From positions 1 through 13,945 of the forward strand of contig CAZDFU010000021.1 of the NCBI GenBank assembly GCA_964504985.1: a stretch of 13,945 bases of DNA, read 5' to 3'. This DNA comes from CAZDFU01 sp964504985 (GTDB taxonomy: Bacteria > Patescibacteriota > Microgenomatia > Daviesbacterales > UBA10151). Numbering within the stretch: position 1 is the stretch's first letter; the number at the start of each line of letters is the position of its first letter. The notes under the pieces were generated by a model. That model had not been told where the DNA came from and made no database searches. It saw nothing but the letters and a program-made list of their open reading frames with translations. Positions 11,983-13,945 of the stretch are shown piece by piece. A program made the translations under genes and the position numbers.

Positions 11983-13062
11983 ATGGTAGAATCAATTGAA
12001 CCACGAGGAAGGGTTACGGTTCCTGGAACAATAGAAATACGTGTACCTAATTTTTTAACTAGCTTAGCTGGTGGTTTAAAAGATTGGCGAGATAGGATAA
12101 TGAGTGGAAGAGGTTCAATTAATGGAACTCAAGAAGAAGTTGTAAGTAATGGTTCATCTTTAACCCCACCTACAACAGTAGAATTATTATCCCAAGAGAA
12201 TAATAGAGGAGTAGTAAGGTTTCCTTCAGGTGGAGATACTATAGTTGTATTCCAAGGAAAATCATATTTAGAAAATTTACCTTATTTGATTAGAGTTGCC
12301 ACTATCTTTTTGCATCGAAATGTAGGATGGGACGAAGAGTTCTGTCAACAACTTATGGTAAAAGGAATGAGCGTAGAAGGGTTATTACCATTAGGAGCAG
12401 AATTGGATGAAAAAAATATAGCTAGAATACTAGCTAGGAGGGAAAGAGAAGTCCCAAGCGTATTTCTTTATAGAGACGAAAAAACTCCTCCAGCCTATAA
12501 GGAAGAAGCCTTACCATCTGGTGAGTATGCAGAATATTTCGGTATTTCAATACAAAAAAAGCTTTTTCTTAAAACAGAACTAGCTGGTGAAGTATCAGTA
12601 TTAGATCATGTACTAAGAGTATTTGAACCAAGCGCTAGAGGTCATGAGAGAGGGAGAACTTCTGTTGCATGGGCTCTTGTTCGTCACGGAGGTGCCAGGT
12701 TTTATATACATAAGACCGGAAATCCAATTGCTAAGCATACAAATAGAAAATCCCCATATCTTATACAAGAGGGTGCTCATCCAATATCCAGTTTAAACAT
12801 ATCAGATCCTCTTATGAGAGAAGTTCGAGGGAAAACTACTCCTTTAATTTTACTTCCTGGAAGAGTAATGCTTCCAAATGGTGTTATCAAAGGTGACTAC
12901 CCTTTCCCAAATGAAGGATTTGATGTTCAAGAATTACGAGGTGGTGCTCTAGAGATGTATCATAGAATGAAGAGTGAATTAGGGATGCATATTGATTATT
13001 CAGATGGTTATAATGGTGAAGAGAATTTTGACTCAGTAGCACCTCTTTATATGGTAAGGTAA
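11983..13062 (+). CDS. hypothetical protein, 359 aa, possible acetyltransferase-like fold in its second half
   Basis: I do not recognise a named family. The protein is soluble, with no signal peptide or membrane helix. Residues 1-70 are polar and Ser/Thr/Gly-rich. A compact domain then begins near VVRFPSGGDTIVVFQGKSY. The stretch VLDHVLRVFEPSARGHERGRTSVAWALVRHGGARFYIHKTGNP (about 205-250) resembles, in spacing, the strand-RG-G-helix-strand-NP core of GNAT acyltransferases; this is an inference from shape, not a match. The end has LPGRVMLPNGVIKGDYPFP. All eight Gln codons are CAA and CGN Arg codons are common, unlike lon, hppA or the M49-like gene and like the orphan at 166-540. It has its own strong promoter and no Shine-Dalgarno sequence. 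It separates the M49-like gene from lysS. Confidence 0.78.
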   Translation: MVESIEPRGRVTVPGTIEIRVPNFLTSLAGGLKDWRDRIMSGRGSINGTQEEVVSNGSSLTPPTTVELLSQENNRGVVRFPSGGDTIVVFQGKSYLENLPYLIRVATIFLHRNVGWDEEFCQQLMVKGMSVEGLLPLGAELDEKNIARILARREREVPSVFLYRDEKTPPAYKEEALPSGEYAEYFGISIQKKLFLKTELAGEVSVLDHVLRVFEPSARGHERGRTSVAWALVRHGGARFYIHKTGNPIAKHTNRKSPYLIQEGAHPISSLNISDPLMREVRGKTTPLILLPGRVMLPNGVIKGDYPFPNEGFDVQELRGGALEMYHRMKSELGMHIDYSDGYNGEENFDSVAPLYMVR

Positions 13063-13068
13063 TTCTCC

Positions 13069-13097
13069 TTTAAAAAAAACTTAGCTTCAGGTATACT
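13069..13097 (+). promoter_or_regulatory. promoter of lysS
   Basis: TTTAAA (13069-13074), a 17-bp spacer and TATACT (13092-13097) end 6 nt before the ATG at 13104. The predicted mRNA is leaderless and there is no Shine-Dalgarno sequence. Confidence 0.55.
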
Positions 13098-13103
13098 CAT
13101 TTC

Positions 13104-13945
13104 ATGGCATTTGAAGAGCTGCAAAAAGAAAGACTTAAGAAGTTAAAAAATATCCAAAGACTGGGGGTAAATCCTTATCCTTCTAAATCTAATAGAAAGC
13201 ATGAAATTTCCATTGCCAGGAAGATGATTGGTAAAAAAGCTTTTGTTGCAGGAAGGCTTAGATCTTTGCGTAAAATGGGTAAGATTGGTTTTGCAGATTT
13301 AGAAGACGCAACCGGAAAAATTCAGCTTTTTTTCTCTCAACAAGAACTTTCCGGTGATAAGTATGAATTTTTAAATAATTTTGATTTGGGTGATTTTATA
13401 GAAATCTCTGGTGAGGTTTTTAAAACCCAGGCAGGTGAGATAACTGTTAAAGTTTCTGATTTTAAAATACTTACTAAAAGTGTAAGACCTCTTCCCTCTG
13501 CCTGGTATGGACTAAAAGATGTTGAAGAAAGATACAGAAAAAGATATCTGGATCTTTTGATGAACCCAGAGGTAAAAAAAGTTATTGAATCAAGGTCAAA
13601 AATTACATTTTCTGTTAGAAAATTTCTGATAGAAGAAAAAGGTTATATTGAGATAGAAAATCCAATACTTCAGCCAATTTATGGAGGAGGAAGAGCCAGA
13701 CCCTTTAAAACTCATCATAATACCTTAGACATGAATTTATATTTAAGGATTTCCAATGAGCTTTATTTAAAAAGATTAATTGTAGGGGGGTTTGAAAAAG
13801 TGTTTGAAATGGGGCATACCTTTAGAAATGAGGGGATGGATAGAAATCATAACCCTGAATTTACCATGCTGGAAACTATGGAAGCTTATGCAGATTATAA
13901 AGACAATATGAATTTAATTGAGGAAATGTTTGAATATGCGGCAAA
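13104..13945 (+). CDS. lysS: lysyl-tRNA synthetase, class II (5' part)
   Basis: LysS activates lysine with ATP and charges tRNA-Lys. The first 280 codons are present and the frame runs off the right edge; about 210 more would complete the usual length of around 490-500. The N-terminal OB-fold anticodon-binding domain spans about 45-125 (KAFVAGRLRSLRKMGKIGFADLED). The linker EERYRKRYLDLLMNPEV (141-157) is typical. The class II motif 1 region follows (IESRSKITFSVRKFLIEEKG), then GRARPF (196-201) and motif 2 FRNEGMDRNHNPEFTMLE (240-257). A small departure is ISNELYLKRL where most members read IAPELYLKRL (around residue 216). The ATG is 6 nt after the -10 box. Motif 3 is outside the window. Confidence 0.96.
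   Translation, partial: MAFEELQKERLKKLKNIQRLGVNPYPSKSNRKHEISIARKMIGKKAFVAGRLRSLRKMGKIGFADLEDATGKIQLFFSQQELSGDKYEFLNNFDLGDFIEISGEVFKTQAGEITVKVSDFKILTKSVRPLPSAWYGLKDVEERYRKRYLDLLMNPEVKKVIESRSKITFSVRKFLIEEKGYIEIENPILQPIYGGGRARPFKTHHNTLDMNLYLRISNELYLKRLIVGGFEKVFEMGHTFRNEGMDRNHNPEFTMLETMEAYADYKDNMNLIEEMFEYAA

Noticed and set aside
1..13945. CRISPR array, rRNA, prophage genes or alternative genetic code (TGA as Gly or Trp)
   Set aside because: No evenly spaced repeats, rRNA segments or phage genes were seen, and TGA acts as a stop in the histidine kinase and the transposase.

Overview
The window looks like a stretch of chromosome from an AT-rich bacterium with a small genome, most likely a member of the candidate phyla radiation (Patescibacteria), perhaps the Microgenomates branch. 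This placement is inference. It rests on the base composition, on mostly monocistronic genes packed with short gaps, on an adenosylcobalamin-dependent ribonucleotide reductase tail next to a lone cobalamin adenosyltransferase, on a membrane pyrophosphatase, and on genes that begin almost at their -10 boxes without Shine-Dalgarno sequences. The standard genetic code fits: TGA ends the histidine kinase and the REP-type transposase.

Layout, left to right. Positions 1-79 hold the last 25 codons of a class II ribonucleotide reductase (nrdJ). A 124-residue orphan gene follows (166-540). Next is a mobile unit (about 616-1345): a REP-associated tyrosine transposase on the minus strand between two identical 16-bp palindromic repeats. 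Then come cobO (1384-1917), lon (1961-4384) and hppA (4455-6461), all on the plus strand. A two-component pair lies on the minus strand: a receiver-only response regulator (6473-6889) and a membrane histidine kinase (6924-8375). A tRNA-Glu(CTC) gene (8443-8516) diverges from the kinase. After it come a six-hairpin glycosidase of the glycogen-debranching type (8603-9889), greA (10066-10539), an M49 (dipeptidyl peptidase III)-like zinc hydrolase (10604-11896), a 359-residue orphan gene (11983-13062), and the first 280 codons of lysS (13104 to the right edge).

How the genes fit together. NrdJ needs adenosylcobalamin, and CobO attaches the adenosyl group to a corrinoid, so the left side suggests deoxynucleotide synthesis that runs on a salvaged corrinoid. 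HppA couples pyrophosphate hydrolysis to H+ pumping and carries the K+-independent signature. Lon, GreA, LysS and tRNA-Glu are housekeeping. The kinase and regulator form a signalling module whose output must act through another protein, because the regulator has no effector domain.

The most notable structure lies between the genes. Ten promoter candidates can be read with 17- or 18-bp spacers, and in several of them the start codon sits only 6-10 nt after the -10 box, implying leaderless or nearly leaderless mRNAs. The glycosidase is the clear exception, with a longer leader and an AGGAG. At two neighbouring gene ends (greA and the M49-like gene), a copy of the upstream gene's 3' end recurs about 65-68 bp downstream, just before the next gene. 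The two orphan genes share a codon bias (CAA only for Gln, many CGN Arg codons) that separates them from their neighbours.
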